Position numbers and translations under genes: made by a program. DNA of 64,000 nt from assembly GCF_004571025.1 (NCBI RefSeq), contig NZ_SPQT01000026.1, positions 83,242 through 147,241 of the forward strand. Direction: 5' to 3'. Positions 54,646 through 63,196 of this stretch are shown piece after piece. Below the pieces are notes generated by a model. That model did not search any database and was not told where the DNA came from. It worked only from the letters and a program-made list of their open reading frames with translations. Origin of the DNA: Bradyrhizobium niftali (GTDB lineage Bacteria > Pseudomonadota > Alphaproteobacteria > Rhizobiales > Xanthobacteraceae). Each line of letters starts with the position of its first letter. Position 1 is the first letter of the stretch.

Positions 54646-55377
54646 CTAGAGCCGTTCGCTGAGCGCGAGCTTGTAGCCGACGCCAGTGACGGTCGCGATC
54701 ACGGGCGTGCCGCTGCCGACGAGCTTGCGGCGCAGCCGCGCCACCAGCGCATCGACCGTGCGGATGTCGACCTCGGCCTGGCGGTTGCTGACGACCTCGA
54801 TCAGATAGTCGCGGCTGAGCGGCCTGCCGTCGGCGCCGACGAGCGCCGCCAGCAGGTCGAACTCGGCGCGCGTCAGCGACACCGGCTTGCCGTCGCTGCC
54901 GAGCAGCTCGCGCCGCGTCAGGTCGATGATCCAGTCGCCGAAGGCGATCGAATTGTGGTTGCGCGCCGCCTTGCGGTCGATCGAGCGCCGCCGCAGCACG
55001 CTGCGGGCGCGCGCGAGCAGGTCGCGCAGATTGATCGGCTTGGTGACGTAGTGGTCGCCGGCGATCTCGAGGCCGAGGATGCGGTCGACGTCGGTGTCGC
55101 GGCGGGTCACGAAGATGATGCCCGCGTTGCTGGTCGCCTGGATTTCCTTGGCGAGCTCGAAGCCGTCACCGTCGGGCAACTGCACGTCGAGGAAGACGAG
55201 GTCGGCGCGCCCGCGCAGCGCCTGGCGGCACTCCGCGCAGGAGCCGGCGCCGACCACGTCGAAATTGTTGTCGCTGAAGTAGCCGACCAGCATCGTCCGC
55301 GTCACCGGATCGTCTTCGACGACGATCAGCCGCTCGCGGCCTGCGGGACGCGCCTCCTGACGTGCGGAATCAGCCAC
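54646..55377 (-). CDS. OmpR-family response regulator, ArcA/TorR-like
   Basis: Protein of 243 aa from a GTG start at 55377 (VADSARQEARPAGRERLIVVEDDPV). The receiver domain has the acidic pair VEDD, the phospho-acceptor in FLDVQLPDGDG, the Thr in IFVTRR and the Lys in YVTKP. A winged-helix domain (GKPVSLTRAEFDLLAAL...VDIRTVDALVARLRRKL) follows. The receiver resembles ArcA/TorR. No histidine kinase gene is nearby. Confidence 0.87.
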   Translation of the reverse strand: MADSARQEARPAGRERLIVVEDDPVTRTMLVGYFSDNNFDVVGAGSCAECRQALRGRADLVFLDVQLPDGDGFELAKEIQATSNAGIIFVTRRDTDVDRILGLEIAGDHYVTKPINLRDLLARARSVLRRRSIDRKAARNHNSIAFGDWIIDLTRRELLGSDGKPVSLTRAEFDLLAALVGADGRPLSRDYLIEVVSNRQAEVDIRTVDALVARLRRKLVGSGTPVIATVTGVGYKLALSERL

Positions 55378-55724
55378 GATGGTGGATATCCTGTGTGCTT
55401 GCGGCCCGGCCTGAAAATTCAAGCCGTTGCGCAATGCGCTGTCATGTGAACGTACATTCACAACTGGTTCGAGCCCCCGAATTGCCTGCTGGAATACTAG
55501 GCGTGTTGTGCTGCCTGAACAATATTGGTCACAGTCTCGACGCATTAAGTATGAATTGGCCCACAATTCTCATCCCGCGCATCATCACGCAGGCATGGTT
55601 CGCGCGAGCGCCGGGAGCCGGCCCAGGACCGCCGATCGCGCATCGGAACCCGATGCGGCTTGCCCCGCCGCGGACTTCAAACCTACTGTAAGTCCCCAAG
55701 GATCTGGACGCTGGAGGGGGCGCC

Positions 55725-56573
55725 ATGGACGTCATACTGCTCGGCACCGGCGGCCCGCGCCCGGACCCGCGCCGCATGGCGACGACCACCCTGATCAGGC
55801 TCGGCGAAGAGAACATCCTGTTCGACGCAGGCCGCGGCGTCATGGTGCAGCTCAGCAAGGCCGGCGTGCCGCTCGGCGCCATCAACACGGTCTTTCTCAC
55901 CCATCACCATTTCGACCACATCGGCGACCTCTACGATGTGATGCTGAACTCATGGATGCACGGGCGCAGGGACGAGCTGCGCATCTATGGGCCGCCGGAC
56001 ACCGAACGGCTGGTCAACACGCTGGTCACACAGGTCTACGACAAGGACATCACCTGGCGCGACCGGGGCGAGCCGACCTTCGGCGGCTGGAAACCGGTCG
56101 TCGCAACGGACATCGTGCCGGGTCCCGTTCTCGACACCGGGCGCTGGAAGATCAGCGCCGAGCTCGTCTCGCATGGCGATGGCCTCGACATGCCGCCGGC
56201 CTTCCTCGCGCGCTGGATGTGTCTCGGCTACCGCTTCGAGGCGGAGGGCAAGGTCATTGCGATTTCCGGCGACACGGTCCCCTGCCCCGGTCTGGAGCGA
56301 CTGGCGGAGGGAGCCGACCTGCTGGTGCAGTGCTGCTTTCTCGCGACGCCGGAGATCAACAACGAGCACCTCCGCCGGCTTGCGAAATTCACGATCGCCT
56401 GCGGCGACACGGTCGGCAAGGTCGCGGCCAAGGCCGGCGTGAAGAAGCTCGCGCTGACCCATCACCGGCCGCGCACCGACGATTCCATGCTGAACGCGCT
56501 GTTCGCGGATGTCCGGCAGGACTATTCCGGTCCCGTCGTGCTCGGCGAGGATCTCACGCGGATCGAGGTCTGA
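55725..56573 (+). CDS. MBL-fold metallohydrolase, RNase Z-like
   Basis: Protein of 282 aa with start after GGAGGGGGCGCC. The metal motif THHHFDHIGD is near residue 60, with further ligands in SHGDGLD, ISGDTVPC and THHRP. The order and length are like the arylsulfatase/RNase Z branch. Substrate unknown. Its stop is about 12 bp from a decayed copy of an aldose-epimerase gene end on the other strand. Confidence 0.87.
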   Translation: MDVILLGTGGPRPDPRRMATTTLIRLGEENILFDAGRGVMVQLSKAGVPLGAINTVFLTHHHFDHIGDLYDVMLNSWMHGRRDELRIYGPPDTERLVNTLVTQVYDKDITWRDRGEPTFGGWKPVVATDIVPGPVLDTGRWKISAELVSHGDGLDMPPAFLARWMCLGYRFEAEGKVIAISGDTVPCPGLERLAEGADLLVQCCFLATPEINNEHLRRLAKFTIACGDTVGKVAAKAGVKKLALTHHRPRTDDSMLNALFADVRQDYSGPVVLGEDLTRIEV

Positions 56574-56585
56574 AGGCCACCGATC

Positions 56586-56773
56586 CCAGGACGATGCGAC
56601 CTCGATCCGGAACGACAAGCGCTCCCCCGCGCCGGCTGCGATATGCATCAGGCCCGGCTTGTCGCTGAACTCGCCGTCGAAACCGGTCGGCTGGCATAGC
56701 CGCGCCATGGCTCGATGCAGAGGAATGGTGCGCCTGATGGTTTCGACCAGACGCCAAGCTCACGAAAGCCGCA
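56586..56773 (-). pseudogene. 3'-end remnant of an aldose 1-epimerase-like gene (direct copy of 62169-62357)
   Basis: About 188 bp matching 62169-62357 at roughly 90 percent by eye: about 17 substitutions plus one missing base near 56688, which breaks the frame. The readable part gives FDGEFSDKPGLMHIAAG, as in the intact gene. The stop codon is lost (TCC TGG instead of TCC TGA). It lies in the same orientation as the intact gene, 5.4 kb away, and ends abruptly at about 56773. Confidence 0.82.
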
Positions 56774-57183
56774 CTTGATGTCAGTTCCCTGATAACAGGG
56801 AATTGTGCAGGAACATTGCCTTGGTAAGCAGCCCGCGACCGTTGCAAAAAGACTGAAAGTGCCTGCAAATCCTGGCTTTCGCGGCAGCGGAACGGCGAAG
56901 ACACAACAGGGAAATATCGAATGTGATCAGGGATCGGCGCGCTCCTGAAGAGGGAAACCCTGCGCAATGAAGAAAGGCCCGGGAAGCCTTCAGCCCCGGT
57001 TCAGCTCACTCGTCTGAGGGGGCTGAGCCGCGCTCATGTGCCCCGTCTCACTGCCCCAGACGGATGGTATCGACGCGGCGACAGGGAGTAAGGCGGACTC
57101 TCGGGAAGACAAATTGAGGCCCGCAATTGCCAAGAAGAGACGCAGAGCAAGAGTTGCCTGCGGTAAGGCCTCGGTCCGGATAC
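56774..57183. other. 410-bp non-coding left end of the island with AACAGGGAA words
   Basis: TTCCCTGATAACAGGGAA (56785-56802) is a perfect dyad with 7-bp arms. AACAGGGAA recurs at 56905-56913. I see no gene; the ORFs here have no codon structure or ribosome sites. Such repeated CAGGGAA words occur near ends of mobile islands in this group, but that recollection should be tested. Confidence 0.4.
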
Positions 57184-57800
57184 TCACTCCCCACCACGGT
57201 CGGCGATCGTGGTCCACAGCCGAAGCTGGTTCGGCATCTGAATTCGAACCCAGCGATAGGGCACATTCGCCCACGGCTTAATCACCGGCGTCAGGTTGTC
57301 GAGAACAAGGTCGACGGTTCGGGTACGCACGACGAGAATGAGGTGATGCTTTCCCCAACCCGTCACGACCTCGCTCAGCAGAAGCGCGGCTGAAGGCCAG
57401 CCTCGATCGAGCAGTTCGTGGCGCTTGGTCACTGCGTAATCATTGCAATCGCCACGATCCGGATTGATCAGCCAGGCTTCGACGCCCAAGCTCAGTTCCG
57501 CCTCGTCCGGAATAATGCTGCGGTTGACGGTTTGATTGATCTGCTTGAGAATTGCCCAGCGTTCCCCAGTCAGGCGAACCAGACCTCCGCGAAACACCGG
57601 CCGTGCGCGACATTCGTCGGCATAGCGCAGGCAAAACATCGTGTAGCCCATCGGCGGCAGCGTCGGCGTCTCAAACCGCACGTGACGCGGGGTTGCCAAC
57701 CGCGGTTCCATCGGCATGTCCAGCTGCCCCGCATTGACGGTCTCAAGCCCGACGATCAGCCCCGCAATCGCCAGCGCAGCCTTTGCAAGAAAGGGTGCAT
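57184..57800 (-). pseudogene. transglutaminase-like cysteine protease (BTLCP/DUF920), signal peptide frameshifted
   Basis: The C-terminal 177 residues have the bacterial transglutaminase-like protease triad: Cys in GDCNDYAV, His in HHLILVV and Asp in LDNLTP. A good ribosome site (GGGAGG) precedes ATG at 57800, but that frame stops after 14 codons. A signal peptide is readable in another frame from about 57786 (AKAALAIAGLIVGLETVNA), directly joined to the body. One missing G in TTGCAAAG near 57785-57787 would restore a complete secreted protein of about 205 aa. As it stands the only in-frame start is an internal ATG at 57717. Confidence 0.65.
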
Positions 57801-58132
57801 GTTATGCCTCCCACCTGTCTGTCGGGGCAGACGCAAGGCGCAATGGTTGGAATACCTTGCCGCGCCGACCTTTCACTTAAGAGTTGCTCCAGTTGCGCTT
57901 TGCGTCGCGAACAACTTTTAGCAATTTGAAATTGTATAGCTTGGCCTAACACTTCTGACGGCAAAGGGTTCCTGAGGAAGTAGCAGGTTTATACCGATCG
58001 CGGATGTGGAGATGATGGGGGCGCACCGCGACTTCCGAACATGGCCCAACGCGGAAGTCCTGCGACGTCCGCTTTCGCGCCGCTATCAGAGGCATAGCGG
58101 ACGTCAAACGGCGTCCTCGATTTATGATGGGG
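57801..58132. other. 332-bp non-coding stretch with two perfect hairpins
   Basis: ACTTCCG (58031-58037) pairs with CGGAAGT (58052-58058), and GACGTCCGCT (58064-58073) pairs with AGCGGACGTC (58096-58105), with a small CCGCTAT/ATAGCGG dyad inside the latter. They lie just outside the IS left end. No gene was seen. Similar GCGGA-GTC hairpins are scattered in rhizobial DNA. Confidence 0.5.
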
Positions 58133-58201
58133 TGGACGCCCCGCCCGACGGCATCGATGTGCCAAAGTGGAGGTGTTGAGCACCACTTAAGGGAGGCGTC
58201 C

Positions 58202-59237
58202 GTGTCAGAGGTTATCATAATCGGTCTGGATATCGCCAAGCATGTTTTCCACGCTCATGGAGCAGACGGGAAAGGGCGAGCTATATTCGGCAAACGGATC
58301 AGCCGAGGAAAGCTGCTGGATTTCTTCGCAGCCCAGCCGAGTTGCACGGTAGCTCTGGAGGCATGTGGCGGAGCGCATCACTGGGCCCGTCAGCTGACCC
58401 AGCTTGGCCATGAAGTTCGGCTGATCCCTCCTGCCTACGTAAAGCCGTTTGTGAAGCGGCAAAAGAATGACGCGATCGATGCCGAGGCGATCTGCGAAGC
58501 AGCGCAGCGGCCGAGCATGCGGTTCGTGGCCGTGAAGAGCGAACAGCAACAGGCGGCGGGTCTGGTGTTTCGGACCCGTGACCTGTTAGTGCGGCAGCGA
58601 ACGCAGCTCATCAACGCGATCCGGGGACACCTCACTGAATATGGATGGGTCGCACCTAAGGGGCCGTCGCACGTGACGATGCTTACCGACCTGATCGAGG
58701 AAGAAGAGACGGCCAGCTCGCTCCCCAAAGCGGCCCACGCCATGTTCCTATTGATGTTGGACCTGCTGACCGACCTCAATGGCAAGGTCGCGGACCTCGA
58801 CCAGGAAATCGCGCGACGTGCTCGCGAGGACGTAGTATCGCGCCGGCTAATGACCGTTCCCGGCATTGGCCCAATCTCCGCCACCGCGATCGCCGCTCTA
58901 GCACCGCCGGCCGAGACCTTTGCCAAAGGCCGTGACTTCGCCGCTTGGTTGGGTCTCACGCCTCTTCAAAGATCGACAGGCGGCAAGCAGAAGCTCGGTG
59001 CGACATCCAAGATGGGCGAACGCACGCTCAGGCGCCTCCTCATCATCGGCCGCAGCGCGGTCGTGCAACAGGCAAGCAAACGCGGTGCGCCAAAGGGGGT
59101 CGTGGCTCGAACAGATGCTGGCTCGCAAACCGCGGATGCTGGTAACCGTCGCACTCGCTAACAAGATGGCGCGGATCGTCTGGGCGCTACTCGTCAAGTG
59201 CGAAAACTACAGAGCTCCAGTTGCCGCCAAGGCGTGA
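58202..59237 (+). pseudogene. IS110-family transposase with a one-base frameshift
   Basis: GTG start with GGGAGG upstream. The DEDD domain has IGLDIAKHVFH, LEACGGAHHW and NDAIDAEAI; the C-terminal Transposase_20 domain has MTVPGIGPISATAI and the serine region LQRSTGGKQK. The frame breaks at a run of five G (59095-59099). With four G the protein continues as GSWLEQMLARKPRMLVTVALANKMA to the stop at 59237, giving about 345 aa, the normal length. As is, it ends with foreign residues at 59161. Confidence 0.8.
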
Positions 59238-59239
59238 TC

Positions 59240-59470
59240 TTGGCGGGCCAGAGGTCGTCAGAGGTGTAGTCGGTCGAAGGAGGATATGGCGCAACAGTCG
59301 GCGAGACGGGGCCGGAAGAACCAGATGTACTCATCGTGCCTGGAGCACGCATTTATGATTTGGTTCCGGTCCGCGAACTCCCATACGGGCCCGCAGCTCC
59401 ATCGCTGCATCAGAGGCCGGACAGATGGCAGCATCCGACTATGTGCCAATCTTCTTCAAAAACCGCTTGC
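59240..59470 (+). ncRNA. candidate guide (seek/bridge-type) RNA region of the IS1111-type element
   Basis: About 230 bp between the transposase stop and the right inverted repeat have no coding signal. In IS1111-group elements the target-choosing RNA is encoded at this side. Several short complementary stretches are visible (for example CGGGCCCG- and GCCGG/CCGGC-like). The assignment rests on position only. Confidence 0.3.
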
Positions 59471-59505
59471 ATTTGGCGGGGCGTCCACAGATGGCGGGGC
59501 GTCCA

Positions 59506-59779
59506 CAGATGAGTACACGCCCTTCTGTAATGGGCCCGATGATGTCAAGCCTCCCGAGTGAATGTCACGCCGCCGAGCTCATGCTTCTGTCCGTGGTCAA
59601 CGCCTGGCCGCCACATCATGCTGTCAGAGGGAGCGGTGAGCCTATCTAGATACGCGTGGTCCGTCAGAAGACGGCCACTGGGCGTGTAACGGCTTCACCG
59701 GATCCACCGTCCCGGCGACGGGACTTCGGGCACCAGGCTCAGTTCAGCCCGGTTGCATTCCAACTCTTCTCCTCGTGTT
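59506..59779. other. 274-bp non-coding stretch between the two IS transposases
   Basis: No ribosome site or conserved protein pattern. It probably contains the right end of the IS110-type element encoded on the minus strand, whose ends I could not define. Confidence 0.4.
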
Positions 59780-60691
59780 CTATGCTGCGATCGGGCCCGC
59801 GTCGGTCCATCGGTAAGTTGTGCCGTCGACCCAGATTCGATGCAGGATCACTGCGAGCTTACGTGCCAAGGCGACATTTGCGCGCTTCGAGCCTCGCCGC
59901 TTGGCGACGTCCATCCCCCAGCGCTTAAGTTTTGAGAATCGCGTGATGCGCGATAGCAGAACGTTGGCGGCCTCATACAACACCGTACGCACTATCTCGT
60001 CGCCGGCCAGCGTGATCCCGCCCGTGACGTCCTTTTCTCCCGATTGGTATTTCTTTGGCGTGAGCCCGAACAGCGCGCCTGCCGCCTTCGATTTTACAAT
60101 GCGATGAGGATCATCAATCGCCGATTTGTAGGTAATCGCCACTAGGGGACCAACACCTGGCACTGTCATTAGCCGGCGACAGACCGCATCGTCACGCACC
60201 GTTGCCAGCACCCGCGTCACCGGGCCAACCTTCAGCCCAGAGCCACGCAAAATCCCGCGGATACTCAATTCCACATCGATAAGTCGCCCAAGAAGCTGCT
60301 TGCGCGCAACCAGCAGCGCTCGAACCTCTTGAGCCCCTATCGACTTTGCGTGCACCGCGCGGAACCATCCCATCCGGATCAACCGGGCAATCACGCGTGC
60401 ATCCTTGCGATCAGTCTTCACCGTCATCGCTGATAATGCTGCCTTCACATGCCGTGTTTCCAGCAGGACCGTCTCGAATCCTGCTGTTTTCAGCGCCGCA
60501 TGCAGCCATTGCGACAGCGGCCCAGCCTCCAGCCCGATCCGCTTCACTGCAAAACCAAGCGTCTCGAAAAATTCAACCAAGGCGTCAGGTTCGCTCGCGA
60601 CCTTCGCTTCCTTCAGGATTTTACCTTGGGCATCCACAACGCATACGCTCGACAGTTCCAATGACACGTCAATTCCGGCATAGTTCTCCAC
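59780..60691 (-). CDS. IS110-family transposase, second element
   Basis: Protein of 303 aa, apparently intact. The DEDD domain has YAGIDVSLELSS, IGLEAGPLSQWL and KTDRKDARVIARL; the Transposase_20 domain has MTVPGVGPLVAITY and the serine region KYQSGEKDVTGG. It is clearly different from the IS1111-type transposase beside it. It ends RIWVDGTTYRWT, as many rhizobial IS110 members do. Terminal repeats were not found, which is normal for IS110 proper. The bridge RNA of such elements is upstream of the gene, here within about 60692-60880. Confidence 0.87.
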   Translation of the reverse strand: MENYAGIDVSLELSSVCVVDAQGKILKEAKVASEPDALVEFFETLGFAVKRIGLEAGPLSQWLHAALKTAGFETVLLETRHVKAALSAMTVKTDRKDARVIARLIRMGWFRAVHAKSIGAQEVRALLVARKQLLGRLIDVELSIRGILRGSGLKVGPVTRVLATVRDDAVCRRLMTVPGVGPLVAITYKSAIDDPHRIVKSKAAGALFGLTPKKYQSGEKDVTGGITLAGDEIVRTVLYEAANVLLSRITRFSKLKRWGMDVAKRRGSKRANVALARKLAVILHRIWVDGTTYRWTDAGPIAA

Positions 60692-60840
60692 GGCTGTCCT
60701 CCGTCTCCAGATGCTTGGGGCCGACTCAAGTCGTGACCCCGTTTCATCATCTATCGGGGACAGCCACCATCATGCCCCCTTGCACGGAGCAGGGCCCATT
60801 ACGGCATCTAAAGTGCAGCCAGCTTTTTGAGCTGAGTAGG

Positions 60841-61035
60841 TCAGGAGAACAGCCAGGCGATGAAGTGCCGGCTGACCCACCCTATGGCGGCAATCCACGC
60901 GATCGTGGCAATCCCGGCTACGCCAACAAATACGATCGCTACGACGAGATCGCCAGCTCGACGACGATCACCTTCCGCGAACGCTCGCCCTTGGCTCTTA
61001 TCAAGCATTTCGTCCCTGCCTCGGAGCAGGGACAT
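60841..61035 (-). CDS. hypothetical small membrane protein, 64 aa
   Basis: A charged N terminus (LLRGRDEMLDKSQGRAFAEGDRRR) leads into one long hydrophobic segment (LVVAIVFVGVAGIATIAWIAAIGWV) and a short tail. ATG start but no clear ribosome site. I do not recognise it; the long hydrophobic segment argues against chance. Confidence 0.4.
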   Translation of the reverse strand: MSLLRGRDEMLDKSQGRAFAEGDRRRAGDLVVAIVFVGVAGIATIAWIAAIGWVSRHFIAWLFS

Positions 61036-61156
61036 AGCCGGTCACGGGAGCGGCCGACAATCGATTGGTGATATTAACCTCACCACCTCAGGGCTACCGG
61101 CTCGCTCCCCTCAGGGGAGCGGTCAACTTCCTTCAGGGCAGATTTTTCTGATCGAC

Positions 61157-61372
61157 TTAGGAGCCCCTTGACCGCGATCGCCCGGAAGAGGTGACTCGTC
61201 TTTCTTCCGCCGCACGAAGGAGAAACGTTGGCACTTCGCAAGAGGGTTGTAGAAGATACGGCTTATACTTCAGGTAAGTTGCGCGTCGGCGTCTCGAGAT
61301 CACCTCTCTGACACCATATCCGGCGGCAAAAGAGATCGCCGACGTGGCAACCAATATGATTGTGCCTAACAT
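61157..61372 (-). CDS. hypothetical small membrane protein, 71 aa
   Basis: Starts MLGTIILVATSAISFAAGYGVREVISRRRRATYLKYKPYL: one N-terminal transmembrane helix (residues 2-19) then a basic stretch and a short tail (PTFLLRAAEERR). Small proteins with this start recur in Bradyrhizobium. Function unknown. Start taken at ATG 61372 because the upstream 12 residues are not helix-like. Confidence 0.55.
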   Translation of the reverse strand: MLGTIILVATSAISFAAGYGVREVISRRRRATYLKYKPYLLQPSCEVPTFLLRAAEERRVTSSGRSRSRGS

Positions 61373-61578
61373 TGGCAGCGCGCCAGAATCTGGGCTTTGA
61401 AGATGCATTATTGCTGCGTTGGCAACGGGCCGCGTTTCAAGACAGGTCGTCCCCTGATCGCCGTTTTCACCTTACGTGGGGCGGTCTCCTTCGAGTTGAT
61501 GAATCTCAAGTTGCAACACTGCCATCCCCTTCGGGACCAGCCGTCCGCCACTCCTTCAGGGCTGGCGCAGCGGAAAAG

Positions 61579-61863
61579 CTAGCGCCAGCGGCGGGATGTT
61601 CTATGGCCGCGCGAACGTTGCAAGGGACGAAATGATAGGGAAGGTCGAGCACAATTAACGGTGCACCAAGGCTCTTCAGGCGAACCCGGCCCCGAGCCTA
61701 CAGTCCCAATCGGAAGACCGTTGGGAGCATGACCAAATCCTGCATTGCGTAGCGCCTGCTCCTTTGCGCCGCAGGACCCGCCCAAGACGTCGGCCTTTGC
61801 CGAAACATCGTCCAGGACAGCAATACAAAGGATTGAAAACCCCACAACGGTTCTTGCCCACAT
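61579..61863 (-). CDS. possible small secreted protein, 94 aa
   Basis: The first 22 residues (WARTVVGFSILCIAVLDDVSA) resemble a signal peptide and the mature part has Cys at GGSCGAKEQ and WCTVNC. No ribosome site was found upstream of the ATG, and the last 25 residues are Arg/Ser-rich as in chance frames. It may be a decayed gene. Confidence 0.3.
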   Translation of the reverse strand: MWARTVVGFSILCIAVLDDVSAKADVLGGSCGAKEQALRNAGFGHAPNGLPIGTVGSGPGSPEEPWCTVNCARPSLSFRPLQRSRGHRTSRRWR

Positions 61864-62168
61864 GAAGAAAATTTAGATGGGAGGGGCTCCTGTCGATTTG
61901 ACGCATCTCAAGTTTTCAAATTTCAGACTTGGCCGACCCAGGAACGTCGGAGCCCGCGCAAGCTCGTGCTCGACGACGATCAGAGGGCCTCATTCCTTAG
62001 GTTCGGCCGCGAGGCGTCGAGCGTACCTTTGCATGGTTCGACAGATGTCGTCGCCTCTCCAAGGGCTCTGCCGCCACCGAGCTAGCCTAGTTGCTCGCCG
62101 TCCATCTGAGGCTCCTAACTCGCCGCTTGGCCAGACCCTGAAAACGCCTACGCTTTTTGAGTAAGGCT
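61864..62168. other. 305-bp non-coding right end of the island
   Basis: No supported gene. The stretch ends in GAAAACGCCTACGCTTTTTGAGTAAGG directly before the epimerase stop codon, where similarity with the left copy begins. Confidence 0.4.
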
Positions 62169-62169
62169 C

Positions 62170-63054
62170 TCAGGATGAGGCGACCTCGATTCGGAACGAC
62201 AAGCGCTCCTCCGCGCCGGCTGCGATATGCATCAGGCCGGGCTTGTCGCTGAACTCGCCGTCAAAACCGGCCGGACTGGCATAGCCGCGCCATGGCTCGA
62301 TGCAGAGAAAGGGCGCGCCTGATGGCTTTGACCAGACGCCGAGTTCGCGAAAGCCGCGCCATGACATTTTGAGCCAAGGCCCGGCGCCCTGCCCGGCCGC
62401 ATAGCGGACCGCATCGCTGTTGATGCGATCGAAGATGACGGCGTCGACGGTGAACAGGGCTTCCGACAGAGGAAGCGCCGTGCCTCGGACGGGACTCGGA
62501 TCCGTTGCCGCGAGCAGAAGTCCGCCCTCGACACGGCGAACAGGAGACGGCTCCTCGTTCGTGAACGTCAGCGCGTAGCTCTCCTTCGACACTCCAGCCT
62601 GAAGCGGCCAGTTGAAAGCGGGATGGCCACCGAGCGACACCGGCAATGTCTCCGCGCCGGTGTTGACGATCTTCAGCGCCACGTCGAGGCCGGCCGCGTC
62701 GAGTGTGTAGGTCACGATCAGCCTGAATGCGAACGGATAGAGCGCGCGCGTCGTCTCGCTGTCTTCGAGCACCAGCACACAGCGGCTCTCGCCGCGCTCC
62801 GCCCACGCGAAGCGGCTATCGCGCGCAAAGCCGTGCTGGGTCATCCGGTAGGTCTTGCCCCGATGCCGTAATTCGTCGTTGGCAAGACGCCCGACGATCG
62901 GAAACAACAGCGGCGCGTGGCGCGGCCAGGCCCGTGCGGCCTGCCAGACGAATTCGACGCCGGCATCACTCTTCAGCGAGCACATTTCGGCGCCGTGCGC
63001 CTTGATGGTCGCGGTCAGCCCGCCGCTGCGGATCGTGTGCGTGTCGTCGGTCAT
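62170..63054 (-). CDS. aldose 1-epimerase-like (YeaD/GalM fold) enzyme
   Basis: Protein of 294 aa, start at 63054 with GGAGATTGTC upstream. LLFPIVGRLAND, YRMTQHGFARDS (first catalytic-type His), GGHPAFNWPL and CIEPWRG (catalytic Glu) follow the family order. It would interconvert anomers of a hexose or hexose-phosphate. Its last 63 codons are present in a decayed second copy at 56586-56773. The intact copy lies on the right side of the inserted island. Confidence 0.85.
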   Translation of the reverse strand: MTDDTHTIRSGGLTATIKAHGAEMCSLKSDAGVEFVWQAARAWPRHAPLLFPIVGRLANDELRHRGKTYRMTQHGFARDSRFAWAERGESRCVLVLEDSETTRALYPFAFRLIVTYTLDAAGLDVALKIVNTGAETLPVSLGGHPAFNWPLQAGVSKESYALTFTNEEPSPVRRVEGGLLLAATDPSPVRGTALPLSEALFTVDAVIFDRINSDAVRYAAGQGAGPWLKMSWRGFRELGVWSKPSGAPFLCIEPWRGYASPAGFDGEFSDKPGLMHIAAGAEERLSFRIEVASS

Positions 63055-63196
63055 GACAATCTCCATAGCGGCAGCGAGGCTGACGGGCCGGGCGCGGCTG
63101 CCCTCGTGTGACCGATCATATCGCACCGGAGTCTATTTCGCCCGCCTCGGGACGAGGCGGGCGAAAGGTCGCGAAAGCTCAGCTCTCCGCGGCGTG

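Larger units (their letters stand above)
58133..59505 (+). mobile_element. IS1111-type element of the IS110 family
   Basis: The left inverted repeat TGGACGCCCCGCC is at 58133-58145, 57 bp before the transposase start. Its perfect complement GGCGGGGCGTCCA occurs twice at the right, at 59475-59487 and 59493-59505, in an 18-bp tandem repeat. Inverted repeats of 11-13 bp distinguish the IS1111 group from other IS110 members. The element is about 1.36 kb. No target duplication was evident, as expected for this family. Confidence 0.75.
56774..62168. mobile_element. small genomic island bracketed by a duplicated gene end
   Basis: This 5.4-kb segment lies between the remnant at 56586-56773 and the intact aldose-epimerase-like gene starting its 3' end at 62170. 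It holds a protease gene, two IS110-superfamily transposases and several tiny ORFs, is by eye less GC-rich than the flanks, and interrupts an arrangement in which the MBL gene and the epimerase gene would be adjacent and convergent. No integrase gene was found, so the agent of insertion is unknown. Confidence 0.6.

Noticed and set aside
55378..55566. 63-residue extension of the response regulator
   Set aside because: No receiver homology before the GTG at 55377 and no ribosome site further up; response regulators of this type start close to the receiver.
61877..62164. Plus-strand frame of 95 codons at the island's right end
   Set aside because: Ser/Arg-rich and lacking a ribosome site; taken as chance.
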